Assembly: GCF_002102255.1 (NCBI RefSeq)
Contig: NZ_LQPH01000183.1
Location: forward strand, 45,478 to 109,477
DNA: 64,000 nucleotides
Direction of reading: 5' to 3'
From: Mycobacterium nebraskense
Lineage (GTDB): Bacteria > Actinomycetota > Actinomycetes > Mycobacteriales > Mycobacteriaceae
The notes under the pieces are model-generated. The model was not told where the DNA came from, made no database searches, and saw only the letters and a program-made list of their open reading frames with translations. Position numbers and translations under genes: made by a program. Of this stretch, positions 42,764 to 52,748 are shown one piece after another (position 1 is the first letter of the stretch; each line of letters starts with the position of its first letter).

Positions 42764-43808
42764 TTTCCGGATGTGGCGAACGAAAGCCGGGCCGAAGCGC
42801 GCGCTGGAGAGTTACAACAAGACCTGGCTTGGGTTCGTCGCGGTCGCGGTGGTCGCGGTGGTGATCGGAGCCATGGTCGCCGTTCATACGCTCGGTGCCG
42901 GGTATCGGCACTACACGGCGGAATTTCTGCAGGCGGCCTCGCTGCGGGTCGGGAACCCGATCACCGTCGCGGGCATACCCGTCGGCGCCATCAGCAGCAT
43001 GAAGCTCGCCGGTGACCACGTCGAGGCGGGTTTGAAGATTCGCGATGACCTCGTGCTCGGCAACCAGTCGAAAGCTGTGATCAAGGTCGCCACCATTCTC
43101 GGTTCCCGCTACGTTGCGGTTGAGCCCAACGGCCCCGGCTCCCTGCCGCGCGGCACGTTCGACTTGGCGCACACCGAGGTCCCCTATGACCTGCAGGCCG
43201 CATTGGAGGACGCCACAACCACTTTCGAGCAGGTCGACTCCGACAGGTTCGCGCAATCGCTGAGCCTGCTCGGCAAGCAACTGGAAACGATGCCCGCGGT
43301 GGTACCTCAGGCGATGGCAAACATCGACTCACTGTCATCCATCATTGCCCAACGGCGCGATCAACTGGGCCAGCTCCTCAAAAACACCGAACAGGTCACC
43401 AACACGCTGCGCCGCCAGCAATCCAGCATCGGCACCCTGGTCAACCAGGGTCAAGACCTGTTAGCCCAATTCGTCGCGAGGCGTGGCGTTTTCCACGCGA
43501 TGATGCAGTCTCTCACGAGTCTCGTCGACATCTTGAACAAGATTCTCGTCCGCGACCGGTCACAAGTGGATGCGCTGATCAAAGACACCCGTGACATGAC
43601 CGGGATCATCGCGCAGCACGACGACCTGCTGCGCAACACGCTGCAAGTCAGCCCCGTCATGTTGCGTGAGATGGCCAACATCAGCGGTGACGGAAACGCC
43701 TTCACCTTCAACGCGCCCGGCGGCGCGCTCATCGATTCGTGGATGTGCGCCATCAGCGGCCGCGCCAAGCAGTTTGGCATGATCCCGTACTTCAAGGACT
43801 GCAAATGA
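42756..43808 (+). CDS. Mce family protein MceC
   Basis: A 350-residue MceC: anchor WLGFVAVAVVAVVIGAMVAV, MCE domain with LRVGNPITVAGIPVGAISSM, helical needle with ATTTFEQVDSDRFAQSLSLL, and a conserved Cys-bearing end (SWMCAISGRA; FKDCK). ATG 42756 overlaps mceB by eight bases. Lacks the long C-terminal extension some MceC proteins have. Confidence 0.93.
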   Translation: MVDFRMWRTKAGPKRALESYNKTWLGFVAVAVVAVVIGAMVAVHTLGAGYRHYTAEFLQAASLRVGNPITVAGIPVGAISSMKLAGDHVEAGLKIRDDLVLGNQSKAVIKVATILGSRYVAVEPNGPGSLPRGTFDLAHTEVPYDLQAALEDATTTFEQVDSDRFAQSLSLLGKQLETMPAVVPQAMANIDSLSSIIAQRRDQLGQLLKNTEQVTNTLRRQQSSIGTLVNQGQDLLAQFVARRGVFHAMMQSLTSLVDILNKILVRDRSQVDALIKDTRDMTGIIAQHDDLLRNTLQVSPVMLREMANISGDGNAFTFNAPGGALIDSWMCAISGRAKQFGMIPYFKDCK

Positions 43809-44938
43809 CCGGGGCCAGGGCCGGCGCGGGGATCAGGGTCGGGATCCTCGCTGTCGTTGCCGCCGTGGCGTCAGTGATAGCGGCCGTCGGCATCGGGTGG
43901 TGGTACTTCGGCTCCAAGGCGGACCCGATCACCGTGACGGCCCAATTCGACAGTGCCTCGGGCTTATACGAGGGCAACGTGGTTGCGGTACTGGGCATGC
44001 CGGTAGGCAAGGTCACCAAGATCACCCCACGGGGCAGCTACGTCGAAGTGGAATTCACCGTCGACCGCGACGTCAAGGTTCCCGCCGACGCTCAAGCCGT
44101 GACGGTATCCACCTCCATCTTGACCGACCGCCAGATCGAGCTCACCCCGCCCTACCGTGGCGGCCCGGCCCTGGAAAACCACGACACCATCGGCTTGACC
44201 CGCACCAAGACGCCCGTCGAATTCAGCCGGGTGCTCAGCGTTCTCGACCGGGTGACGAAATCGCTCGAAGGTGACGGTCATGGCGGGGGTCCCCTCGCCG
44301 ACGTGATCAACAGCGGTGCGGCGGTCGTCGACGGCAACGGCGGCAAGATCAAGCAAGCGCTCGGCGAGCTGTCCAGGGCGCTCCGGCTGAGCAGCGATGG
44401 CGGCGCGCAGACCCGTGAGCAGATCACCACGATCGTCAAGAACGTCAGCTCGCTGTTCGAGGCTGCGGCCGCCAATGACGCGAAGCTGCGGGAGTTCGCC
44501 TCCACCATCCACCTGGCCAGCCAGATTCTGGCCGACGAGGATCTCGGCACCGGTACAACCGGGAAGAGGCTCGTTCAGCTGGTGCAGGAGGCCTCCGATC
44601 TGCTTGACGCGCAACGCGACACCATCAGACAGGCCGTTCTCAACGGCGACACCTTTGCGAAGACGGGTATGGACAACCAGCGCGAGATCGCCGAATTACT
44701 TGATTTGGCGCCGATGGTGTCCGACAACGCCTACAACGCCATCGACCGGGCCAATGGCGCCATCCGCGGGCGCCTCCTCACCGACAGGGTCATTTTCGAG
44801 AGCCAGTGGTCCAAAGAGGTCTGCAACGTAATGGGACTGAGGCAACTGGGCTGCAGCACCGGGACCCTGCGTGACTTCGGGCCTGACTTCGGACTCACGT
44901 ACATGCTGGACGGCATGGCCGCAATGGGGCAGAAGTGA
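43805..44938 (+). CDS. Mce family protein MceD
   Basis: A 377-residue MceD: anchor GILAVVAAVASVIAAVGIGW, MCE domain with SGLYEGNVVAVLGMPVGKVT and ILTDRQIELTPPYRGGPALE, then the long helical region; a Cys pair is near the end (VCNVMGLRQLGCS). ATG 43805 overlaps the mceC stop. Without the Pro-rich tail found in some MceD proteins. Confidence 0.92.
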   Translation: MTGARAGAGIRVGILAVVAAVASVIAAVGIGWWYFGSKADPITVTAQFDSASGLYEGNVVAVLGMPVGKVTKITPRGSYVEVEFTVDRDVKVPADAQAVTVSTSILTDRQIELTPPYRGGPALENHDTIGLTRTKTPVEFSRVLSVLDRVTKSLEGDGHGGGPLADVINSGAAVVDGNGGKIKQALGELSRALRLSSDGGAQTREQITTIVKNVSSLFEAAAANDAKLREFASTIHLASQILADEDLGTGTTGKRLVQLVQEASDLLDAQRDTIRQAVLNGDTFAKTGMDNQREIAELLDLAPMVSDNAYNAIDRANGAIRGRLLTDRVIFESQWSKEVCNVMGLRQLGCSTGTLRDFGPDFGLTYMLDGMAAMGQK

Positions 44939-46176
44939 TGGCCGCACGAGGGAGGTCCGCGCTGGCGATTGCTGTGACCACGGCAGTCGTCAGTTCGGGG
45001 TGCGCCACGAACGGGCTTGCCAGCCTTCCCCTTCCGGCCCCCGGGCTCGGCTCGGGCGGGTACACGCTGACCGCGGTGTTTTCCAATGCGCTCAACCTGT
45101 CGATGAACGCCAAGGTAAAGCTCGCCGGCGCCGACGTGGGCCAAGTCGAATCGATGGTCGCACGCAACTACACCGCGATAACGACGCTGCGCGTCAGGAA
45201 TGGTGTCCTGCTGCCCCGGGGCAGCACCGCTGAGTTACGCACCGCCACACCGCTGGGCGACGTGTTCGTTGCTCTGCAGCCACCCGCCGACGATCCCCCG
45301 AACATGCCGATGTTAAAGGACGGCGACACCATAGGCTTGGGTTCCACGGGCGCCTCCGCGACGGTCGAGTCGCTGCTGAGCTCGGCGGCGGTGCTGGTGA
45401 ACGGCGGAGCGGTGCGCAACTTCACCAACATCATCAACGGTTTCGGCAGGGCGACGGGCGACCGTGGCCAGGCGCTCGCTGATCTGATCCGTAAGTCGAA
45501 CCGGCTGATCGGCACGCTGGACTCCCGCACCGGGCAGATCTCGAGCTCCATGACCGAAATGTCACGCCTCGCTGATGAACTCGACGCCAAAGAGCAGACC
45601 GTCACCGACCTGATGGCGGCGGCCGGCCCTGGCACCGAGGCCATCGCCAACAACACGACCGAGCTGTCCGACTTGGCCGTACAAGCCGGTGACACCGCCC
45701 GGCTGCTGGCCAGGTTCCCGTCGATAGGCGGGACCGACACCAGCGGCCGTAGCGTCATCCGCGACCTGAACACGCTCGCCGGAGCGTTCAACGACGTTGC
45801 CGTGAGCCCAGATACCAGCTGGTTGCCCTTGAACCGGATGCTTCCGCCGATGATCAAGTCGACTTCCGGTTTTGCGGTCGCGGGCCGAGGCAGTATCGAC
45901 CGGCTGATACTCGGATCGATACCCGACATCGGGTTCCCCGGCGACATCGGGTTGCACGGGCCACACAGGTACAACTGGAATCAATTCATCGGCTCGTTGA
46001 AGTACACGTTGTGGCGTCTTCAGGAACGAGTGGTGGGGCGCGGGCCGAACTCACCGCAGGTGCCGGTGATACCGGATCCGAGCATCCCCGGGGCGGTCGA
46101 GATCGCCCCTCCCCCGGCGCCACCGGCTCTCGGCCCCCCGGCCCCCGGTCCGCAGCCGACAGGACCGCAACGATGA
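44935..46176 (+). CDS. Mce family lipoprotein MceE
   Basis: A 413-residue Mce protein with a signal peptide ending in VVSSGC (Cys23), so it is lipidated, as MceE/Lpr proteins are. MCE domain with LNLSMNAKVKLAGADVGQVE; helical part; Pro-rich tail (APPPAPPALGPPAPGPQP-like run). GTG 44935 (GTGA over the mceD stop) or the ATG at 44938 may start it; the signal peptide is the same. Confidence 0.93.
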   Translation: MMAARGRSALAIAVTTAVVSSGCATNGLASLPLPAPGLGSGGYTLTAVFSNALNLSMNAKVKLAGADVGQVESMVARNYTAITTLRVRNGVLLPRGSTAELRTATPLGDVFVALQPPADDPPNMPMLKDGDTIGLGSTGASATVESLLSSAAVLVNGGAVRNFTNIINGFGRATGDRGQALADLIRKSNRLIGTLDSRTGQISSSMTEMSRLADELDAKEQTVTDLMAAAGPGTEAIANNTTELSDLAVQAGDTARLLARFPSIGGTDTSGRSVIRDLNTLAGAFNDVAVSPDTSWLPLNRMLPPMIKSTSGFAVAGRGSIDRLILGSIPDIGFPGDIGLHGPHRYNWNQFIGSLKYTLWRLQERVVGRGPNSPQVPVIPDPSIPGAVEIAPPPAPPALGPPAPGPQPTGPQR

Positions 46177-47423
46177 TCGGGGCGATCGCCGACGTCATTG
46201 TCCGCGTGGTGCGGGCCGCTCACCGGCGGCAGACGTGGCTGTCGGTGGCCGGGCTGGTGCTGACACTGGTCCTCGCGACGGCCTACCTGCTGGCCGGTGC
46301 GTTGCGGGCGACGCCGTTCGCGTCGTCGTATCAGGTGATCGTGCAATTGCCGGAATCCGGTGGGCTGCTGCCCAATCAGGATGTGGCACTGCGCGGTGTG
46401 CGCATCGGGCGTGTCCAGTCGCTGCAGATCACCGACAGAGGTGTGAATGCCATCGCCACCATCACCTCGAGGGTGAAGGTCCCGGCGTCCAGCGTCGCAC
46501 AGGTGTCGGAGCTGTCCGCTGGCGGCGAGCAATGCCTCAACTTCGAAGCCGAATCCGACGCCGGACCGTATCTGCACGACGGCAGTGTGATCGGACTCGA
46601 CCGAACCACCGTCCCGCTCAGCATGGCGCAGTTGCTCGCCGACGCCGACGGAATGCTGGCGCAGGTCGATCCCCGCAAGATGGAGCTGATGAAGCGGGAA
46701 CTCAGCCTGACCAAGCAGGGCCCGCAGAAGTTGGCCGCCATCGTCGACGGCGGCACGTTCTTGCTTTCGACGCTCGATTCGGTGCTGCCGGAAACCACCA
46801 GCATCATCAAGACCAGCCGGGTGGTGCTGAACCTCGCAGCGGACAAGAACGCCGGCCTGGCCGCGATGACCAAGGGCCTCGATCGAACGCTGGCCGGCGT
46901 GGCCGGAATGCAAGGCGGCTATCGCCGCTTGACCGAACGGTCGCCGCGGGCCCTCTCGGCCGTCGACAGCTTATTCGCCGACAACTCAGACACGATGGTG
47001 CAGCTACTCGGCAGCGCGGCCAGCTACGCGCAGCTTCTCTACCTGCGGGTACCGGCGCTCAACGCGCTGTTCCCGGATTATCGCGGGTCACTATTGGACG
47101 CCCTGGCCAGCACCATTCACGACCACGGGATCTGGGCGACGGCCGACTGGTACCCGCGCTACGCCTGCGACTACGGCACACCGGCGTTTTCACCCTCTGC
47201 CGCCGACTATCCCGAGCCTTTCATGTATACCTACTGCCGCGACGACGATCCCGCGGTCGGGATCCGTGGAGCCAAGAACGCGCCGCGGCCTGCCGGCGAT
47301 GACACCGCCGGTCCGCCGCCGGGGGCGGACCTGGGCCGCAGAACCGATCCAACACCGAAGGGCCGCTACACGATTCCCACCCCTTACGGCGGCCCGGTGC
47401 TGCCCATAGAACCGCCCCACTAA
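46173..47423 (+). CDS. Mce family protein MceF
   Basis: A 416-residue MceF: anchor WLSVAGLVLTLVLATAYLLA, MCE domain with SGGLLPNQDVALRGVRIGRV, helical region, and the C-terminal stretch RYACDYGTPAFSPS with paired Cys (YTYCRDDD). ATG 46173 overlaps the mceE stop; the longer in-frame start is the shadow of the mceE tail. Confidence 0.93.
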   Translation: MIGAIADVIVRVVRAAHRRQTWLSVAGLVLTLVLATAYLLAGALRATPFASSYQVIVQLPESGGLLPNQDVALRGVRIGRVQSLQITDRGVNAIATITSRVKVPASSVAQVSELSAGGEQCLNFEAESDAGPYLHDGSVIGLDRTTVPLSMAQLLADADGMLAQVDPRKMELMKRELSLTKQGPQKLAAIVDGGTFLLSTLDSVLPETTSIIKTSRVVLNLAADKNAGLAAMTKGLDRTLAGVAGMQGGYRRLTERSPRALSAVDSLFADNSDTMVQLLGSAASYAQLLYLRVPALNALFPDYRGSLLDALASTIHDHGIWATADWYPRYACDYGTPAFSPSAADYPEPFMYTYCRDDDPAVGIRGAKNAPRPAGDDTAGPPPGADLGRRTDPTPKGRYTIPTPYGGPVLPIEPPH

Positions 47424-47454
47424 GACCGACACCTGTCCAGCCAAGGAGATGATT

Positions 47455-48144
47455 ATGGCCACGACGACCGATAAAGACCTCGACACTTCCGTCGAGGAGG
47501 AAACGCCTAGCGCCGCAACGGAAGAAGCCGAGTCGGAGAAAGGCGAAGCCGAGGCCGAAGCCGCCGACGACACCGAACCTACGGCCGGCGACGAGGAGGA
47601 CGACGAACCCTTCAAGGGCAGGGGCAACAAGGCCAAGCGGCGCAAGCGATCGTGGCCCCAGCGACCGTGGCGCCAATATCTGCGTCGCGGCGCGCTACCG
47701 CTGTTACTCGTTGCGTCACTTGCGGTTTCGGGCTTCCTGGGCTGGCAGCAGTGGCAAGAGCATCAGGTGAAGCTGGCCGGTCAGCAGGCACAACGAGCCG
47801 CCATCACCTACGCGCAGGTACTGACCAGCATTGATTCCAACAAGGTCGATGAGAACTTCCGGCAGGTGCTCGACGGCGCGACCGGCGAGTTCAAAGACAT
47901 GTACACCCAATCCAGCGTGCAGCTTAGGCAGCTACTGATCGACAACAAGGCGACCGCGCACGGGGTGGTGGTGGACTCGGCGATTCAGTCCGAATCCACG
48001 AACAAGGTTGTCGTGCTCGTCTTTATCGACCAGACCGTCACCAACGCTGCCGCACCCGACCCGCGCATCGACCGCAGCAGGATCAAGATGACCATGGAGA
48101 AGGTCGACGGTCGCTGGCGGGCAAGCAAAGTCCAGCTGTTGTGA
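47455..48144 (+). CDS. Mce-associated membrane protein
   Basis: A 229-residue protein of the type found at the end of mce operons. It has an acidic, Glu/Ala-rich N-terminal 60 residues, a basic patch (KAKRRKRSWPQRP), one membrane helix (ALPLLLVASLAVSGFLGWQQ) and a periplasmic NTF2-like (VirB8-like) domain (FRQVLDGATGEFKDMYTQSS). Thought to stabilise Mce complexes. AAGGAG at 47443-47448 lies six bases before ATG 47455, so this start is chosen over ATG 47449, which is too close. Confidence 0.9.
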   Translation: MATTTDKDLDTSVEEETPSAATEEAESEKGEAEAEAADDTEPTAGDEEDDEPFKGRGNKAKRRKRSWPQRPWRQYLRRGALPLLLVASLAVSGFLGWQQWQEHQVKLAGQQAQRAAITYAQVLTSIDSNKVDENFRQVLDGATGEFKDMYTQSSVQLRQLLIDNKATAHGVVVDSAIQSESTNKVVVLVFIDQTVTNAAAPDPRIDRSRIKMTMEKVDGRWRASKVQLL

Positions 48145-48908
48145 TCCGAAAACTCCTCGCGGCCGTCGTATTGATCGTGGCCACAACGATTCCCACCGCC
48201 GCCACTGCACACGCATCCGCCCCGTCATTCTGTGGCGAGCTCGGCGGTGACTGGGACGGCCAGTACTGCCACACCTCGGTGACGTCCGAGCGCAACGCCG
48301 TCCGCGACATCAAGGTCGCCGTGCCCGGCGAGCTGATCGACAATCCGACTACGGGCCCGGTGATCCGCGACTACCTGCGCACCCTGGTCAACAATTGGAA
48401 GACAGCCAACGGCAGCATGGCCGCCGACAGTTACGGCGAGGAGAACTTCGAAGTATTCCGGCACGGCAACCTGCTCAGCGCGGTGTTCCACGAGGACTAC
48501 CACGCCGACGGGCCGAAGTTCAACAACGCCTACCGGACCTTCACGTTCGACATGGCAGGCGGCCGGCGGGTTCAGCTCGCGGATCTGACGACGTCAAATC
48601 CGCTGACTGCCATTCCCCCACTGGCTCAACCGTTTATCGAAACCGCGCTCAATCAGGCGCCGCCGCCACACGACCCGGGCACCTACCCGTTCACGGTCGA
48701 CCGCTGGACCCCGGACAAGGTCTACTCCGGAGCGTACAAGGCCTGGGCGGTGACTCCCGACGAGCTGATCCTGTACATGCCGGACTACCCGGTGGCCCAC
48801 GACGAGCCGATCAACTTCACGCCCGGTGTCATGCAGTGGTTCATGGACGGGGGCACCGTCCAAGCCCACATCCCGCTCTCAGCCCTGAGCTCCGTGCTGC
48901 AGATGTAA
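48141..48908 (+). CDS. Secreted MPT64-like (DUF3298/RsiV-fold) protein
   Basis: A 255-residue exported protein. Signal peptide of about 26 residues ending THASAP-like AHASA. The mature part starts SFCGELGGDWDGQYCHTS with two Cys, and includes FRTFTF-type strands (NNAYRTFTFDMAGG), PFTVDRWTPDKVYSGAYKAW and a final IPLSALSSVLQM; the pattern recalls MPT64 (Rv1980c), whose end reads VPRSAIDSML. GTG 48141 overlaps the stop of the Mce-associated gene, so it is the last, coupled gene of the mce operon. Function unknown; MPT64 itself is a secreted antigen. Confidence 0.78.
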   Translation: MIRKLLAAVVLIVATTIPTAATAHASAPSFCGELGGDWDGQYCHTSVTSERNAVRDIKVAVPGELIDNPTTGPVIRDYLRTLVNNWKTANGSMAADSYGEENFEVFRHGNLLSAVFHEDYHADGPKFNNAYRTFTFDMAGGRRVQLADLTTSNPLTAIPPLAQPFIETALNQAPPPHDPGTYPFTVDRWTPDKVYSGAYKAWAVTPDELILYMPDYPVAHDEPINFTPGVMQWFMDGGTVQAHIPLSALSSVLQM

Positions 48909-48973
48909 GACACACGCGCCATTAGGCGTTGAAGTACTTGGCCTCTGGGTGATGCGGCACGAACACGTGGAGC

Positions 48974-51900
48974 TCAGTCCTCCGGGTTGTAGCCGAGGTT
49001 GGGGCCGAGCCAGCGCTCGGCTTCCTGCAGGGTCCAGCCCTTGCGCTTCGCGTAGTCGGCGACCTGATCCTGGGCCATCCGGCCGACCACGAAGTACTGC
49101 GACTGCGGGTGCGAGAAATACCAGCCGCTGACGGCGGCGCCGGGCCACATCGCCATCGATTCGGTCAGCTCGATGCCGGTCCGCTCCCGGACGTCCATCA
49201 ACTTCCAGAGCGTCACCTTTTCGGTGTGCTCCGGGCAGGCCGGGTAGCCGGGGGCAGGGCGGATTCCCACGTACTTCTCACTGATGAGTGCCTCATTGTC
49301 CAGCTGCTCGTCCGGCTGGAACCCCCAGAACTCCTTGCGGACCCGTTGGTGCATCCGTTCGGCGAACGCCTCTGCCAGCCGGTCGGCGATGGACTCCAGC
49401 AGGATCGCGTTGTAGTCGTCGTTGGCTGCCTTGAACTCCGCGATCTTGTCCTGGCTGCCGAGCCCCGTGGTGACGGCGAAGGCGCCGACGTAGTCAGCCA
49501 GACCGGTGTCCTTGGGCGCGATGTAGTCGCCCAGCGACCGGTTAGGGATGCCGTCCCGGTGCTCGCCCTGCTGGCGCAGGTTGTGCAATGTGGTCAGCAC
49601 CTCGGTACGGGTCTCGTCGGTGTACACCTCGATGTCTTCAATACCCGAGCCGACCGCGTTCGCCGGGAAGAACCCGATCACCCCGTTGGCAGTCAGCCAC
49701 TTCTCCTTGATCAGGGTGTCGAGCATCTCCTGGGCTTCGTCGTACAGCTTGCGGGCAGTCTCGCCCGAGACCGGGTTGTTGAGAATGTCGGGGAACCTGC
49801 CCTTCATCTCCCAGGCGTTGAAGAACGGCTGCCAGTCGATGTACTCGCGCAGTTCGGCGAGGTCGTAATCGTGGAACTCCCGCACGCCGAGGCCCTGGGC
49901 AGGCACCGGTGGCGTGTAGCCGTCCCACTCGATCGGCGTCCGGTTGGCGCGGGCCTTCTCCAGCGTCAGCATCGGCCGCTCGTTCTTCTGGGCGTGCCGT
50001 TCGCGCAGGGCTGCGTAGTCAGCCTCGGTGGCCTCCAGCAGCGCTGGACGCTGCTTGTCGTCGAGGAGCGCCGCAGCGACCGGCACCGAGCGGGACGCGT
50101 CCTTGACCCAGACCACCGGACCCGTACGACGCGGCGACACCTTCACGGCCGTGTGGGCGCGCGAGGTGGTCGCGCCACCGATCAGCAGCGGGATCTCCAG
50201 CCCCTCGCGTTCCATCTCGACGGCGAAGTTGACCATCTCATCCAAGGACGGGGTGATCAGGCCGGACAGCCCGATGATGTCGGCGTCGTGCTCCTTCGCC
50301 GCGTCCAGGATCTTCTGGGCGGGCACCATCACACCGAGGTCGATCACTTCAAAGTTGTTGCACTGCAGGACGACCCCGACGATGTTCTTGCCGATGTCAT
50401 GGACGTCGCCCTTGACCGTCGCCATGATGATCGTGCCGTTGGTGTCCTTACCGGCAGCGGCGCCGGACTCTACCTTCTCCGCCTCGATGTACGGCAGCAG
50501 GTAGGCCACGGCCTTCTTCATCACCCGGGCCGACTTCACGACCTGGGGCAGGAACATCTTGCCCGCGCCGAAGAGGTCGCCGACGACGTTCATGCCGTCC
50601 ATCAGCGGACCCTCGATCACCTCGATCGGGCGACCACCCGCGGCGGCGATCTCGGCCCGCAATTCCTCGGTGTCGGCATCGACGTGGGCGTCGATCCCCT
50701 TGACCAGCGCGTGCGTGATCCGCTCGCGGACCGGAAGGCTGCGCCACTCGGCTGCCGCCGCGGCATCACCTTCCCCGAACTGCCCCTTACTGTTGAACCG
50801 TTCAGCGATCTCCAAAAGCCTTTCGGCCGCGTCCTCACGACGGTTCAGGACGACGTCCTCGATTCGGTCCCGCAGCTCGGGGTCGATCGAGTCGTAGGGC
50901 ACCAGCGCGCCGGCGTTGACGATGCCCATGTCGAGGCCGGCCTTGATGGCGTGGTATAGAAACACCGCGTGGATCGCCTCGCGGACGGGGTTGTTGCCCC
51001 GGAACGAGAACGACACGTTCGAGATACCGCCGGAGATGTGCACGCCGGGAAGGTTCTCCTTGATCCAGGCGCAGGCCTCGATGAAGTCGATCCCGTAGGT
51101 CGCGTGCTCTTCGATACCGGTCGCCAGCGCGAAGCAGTTCGGGTCGAAGATGATGTCCTCGGCCGGGAAGCCGACCTCTTCGGTCAGGATCCGGTAGGCG
51201 CGCCCGCATATCTCCTTGCGGCGCTCCAGGTTGTCGGCCTGACCCTGCTCGTCGAAGGCCATCACGACGACGGCGGCGCCGTACTTGCGGCACAGCCGTG
51301 CCTCGCGGATGAACTTCTCTTCGCCCTCCTTCATGGAGATCGAGTTCACGATCGGCTTGCCCTGCACGTTCTTCAGGCCCGCCTCGATGACCTCCCACTT
51401 GGAGGAGTCGATCATCACCGGGACGCGACTGATGTCCGGCTCGGCCGCGACCAGCTTGGTGAACCGGTCCATCGCGGCGACGCCGTCGATCATGCCCTCG
51501 TCCATGTTGATATCGATGACCTGCGCACCGACCTCGACCTGCTGCAGGGCAACCGACAGGGCGGTGTCGTAGTCCTCGGCCTTGATCAGGTTGCGGAACC
51601 GGGCGGAGCCGGTGATGTTGGTGCGCTCACCGATGTTCACGAACAGGGAGTCGTCGGTGATGTTGAGCGGCTCGAGGCCCGAGAGCCGGGTGGCCACCTC
51701 GATCTCCGGCAGCTCTCGCGGCGGCTTGCCCTCGACGACCTTGGCGATCTCGGCGATGTGCGGCGGCGCCGTCCCGCAGCAGCCACCGACCAGGTTGACC
51801 AGGCCGGCCTCGGCGAAGTCGGCGATGTAGCTCGCCTGACGCTCGGGGGACTCGTCGTATTCGCCGAAGGCGTTGGGCAGGCCGGCGTTGGGGTAGCAGG

Positions 51901-52747
51901 AGACGAAGGTGTCCGCGATCCGCGCCATCTCGGCGATGTAGGGCCTCATCTCCGGCGCGCCCAGCGCGCAGTTGAGGCCCACCGCGATCGGCTTCGCGTG
52001 CCTGATCGAGTTCCAGAACGCTTCGGTGACCTGACCGGACAACGTCCGCCCGGAAGCATCGGTGATGGTGCCCGAGATGATCACCGGCCAGCGGCGTCCG
52101 CGGTCCTCGAACAGCGTCTCGACCGCGAACACCGCCGCCTTGGCGTTCAGCGAGTCGAAGATCGTCTCGATGATGATGAGGTCGGCACCACCGTCGACCA
52201 GGCCGTTGGCGGCTTCGAGGTAGGCGGCGACCAGCTGGTCGTAGGAGACGTTGCGGGCTCCGGGGTCATTGACGTCCGGCGAGATCGACGCGGTCCGTGT
52301 CGTCGGCCCGATTGCGCCGGCGACGTAGCGGGGCTTCTCCGGGGTGCTGTACTCGTCGGCGGCCTTGCGGGCCAAGGCGGCGCCGGCGTAGTTCAGCTCG
52401 TAGCTGAGGTCCGCCATGTCGTAGTCGGAGAGCGAGATCGCGTTCGCGTTGAAGGTGTTGGTCTCCAGGATGTCGGCGCCCGCGTCGAGGTACTCGCGGT
52501 GGATCGCCTCGATGATCTGCGGCTGCGTCAGGTTGAGCAGGTCGTTGTTGCCCTGAAGAGCGGTCGGCCACTCCGTGAACCGGTCGCCGCGGTAGCCGGC
52601 CTCGTCCGGCCGGTCCCGCTGGATCGCCGTGCCCATCGCGCCGTCGATCACGATGATCCGCTGGCGCAGTGCAGCCTTCAGTTCGTCGGTGCAATCGGGA
52701 CGGATGTTCGGTGCAAAGGTGTTCGACTCAACGGAGTTCACGTGCAT
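48974..52747 (-). CDS. metH: Cobalamin-dependent methionine synthase, E. coli-type four-module enzyme
   Basis: MetH moves a methyl group from methyl-tetrahydrofolate via cobalamin to homocysteine. 1257 residues with all modules: homocysteine-binding with zinc Cys260, Cys323 and Cys324 (GLNCALG, GGCCGT), folate domain (NIGERTNITGSARFRNLIKA), B12 domain with D-x-H-x-x-G at residues 781-786 (KGDVHDIGKNIVG; axial His783), and the SAM-binding activation domain near the end (PAPGYPACPEHTEK, GWYFSHPQSQYFVVGRM). These match E. coli MetH (offset 13 in the zinc Cys) and not the M. tuberculosis-type MetH, whose remnant lies just upstream. Starts at ATG 52747 or GTG 52741; the latter has a ribosome site (GGAAGG) seven bases upstream. 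GC is lower than in core genes (36 of 60 in 51001-51060). Confidence 0.95.
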   Translation of the reverse strand: MHVNSVESNTFAPNIRPDCTDELKAALRQRIIVIDGAMGTAIQRDRPDEAGYRGDRFTEWPTALQGNNDLLNLTQPQIIEAIHREYLDAGADILETNTFNANAISLSDYDMADLSYELNYAGAALARKAADEYSTPEKPRYVAGAIGPTTRTASISPDVNDPGARNVSYDQLVAAYLEAANGLVDGGADLIIIETIFDSLNAKAAVFAVETLFEDRGRRWPVIISGTITDASGRTLSGQVTEAFWNSIRHAKPIAVGLNCALGAPEMRPYIAEMARIADTFVSCYPNAGLPNAFGEYDESPERQASYIADFAEAGLVNLVGGCCGTAPPHIAEIAKVVEGKPPRELPEIEVATRLSGLEPLNITDDSLFVNIGERTNITGSARFRNLIKAEDYDTALSVALQQVEVGAQVIDINMDEGMIDGVAAMDRFTKLVAAEPDISRVPVMIDSSKWEVIEAGLKNVQGKPIVNSISMKEGEEKFIREARLCRKYGAAVVVMAFDEQGQADNLERRKEICGRAYRILTEEVGFPAEDIIFDPNCFALATGIEEHATYGIDFIEACAWIKENLPGVHISGGISNVSFSFRGNNPVREAIHAVFLYHAIKAGLDMGIVNAGALVPYDSIDPELRDRIEDVVLNRREDAAERLLEIAERFNSKGQFGEGDAAAAAEWRSLPVRERITHALVKGIDAHVDADTEELRAEIAAAGGRPIEVIEGPLMDGMNVVGDLFGAGKMFLPQVVKSARVMKKAVAYLLPYIEAEKVESGAAAGKDTNGTIIMATVKGDVHDIGKNIVGVVLQCNNFEVIDLGVMVPAQKILDAAKEHDADIIGLSGLITPSLDEMVNFAVEMEREGLEIPLLIGGATTSRAHTAVKVSPRRTGPVVWVKDASRSVPVAAALLDDKQRPALLEATEADYAALRERHAQKNERPMLTLEKARANRTPIEWDGYTPPVPAQGLGVREFHDYDLAELREYIDWQPFFNAWEMKGRFPDILNNPVSGETARKLYDEAQEMLDTLIKEKWLTANGVIGFFPANAVGSGIEDIEVYTDETRTEVLTTLHNLRQQGEHRDGIPNRSLGDYIAPKDTGLADYVGAFAVTTGLGSQDKIAEFKAANDDYNAILLESIADRLAEAFAERMHQRVRKEFWGFQPDEQLDNEALISEKYVGIRPAPGYPACPEHTEKVTLWKLMDVRERTGIELTESMAMWPGAAVSGWYFSHPQSQYFVVGRMAQDQVADYAKRKGWTLQEAERWLGPNLGYNPED

Positions 52748-52748
52748 T

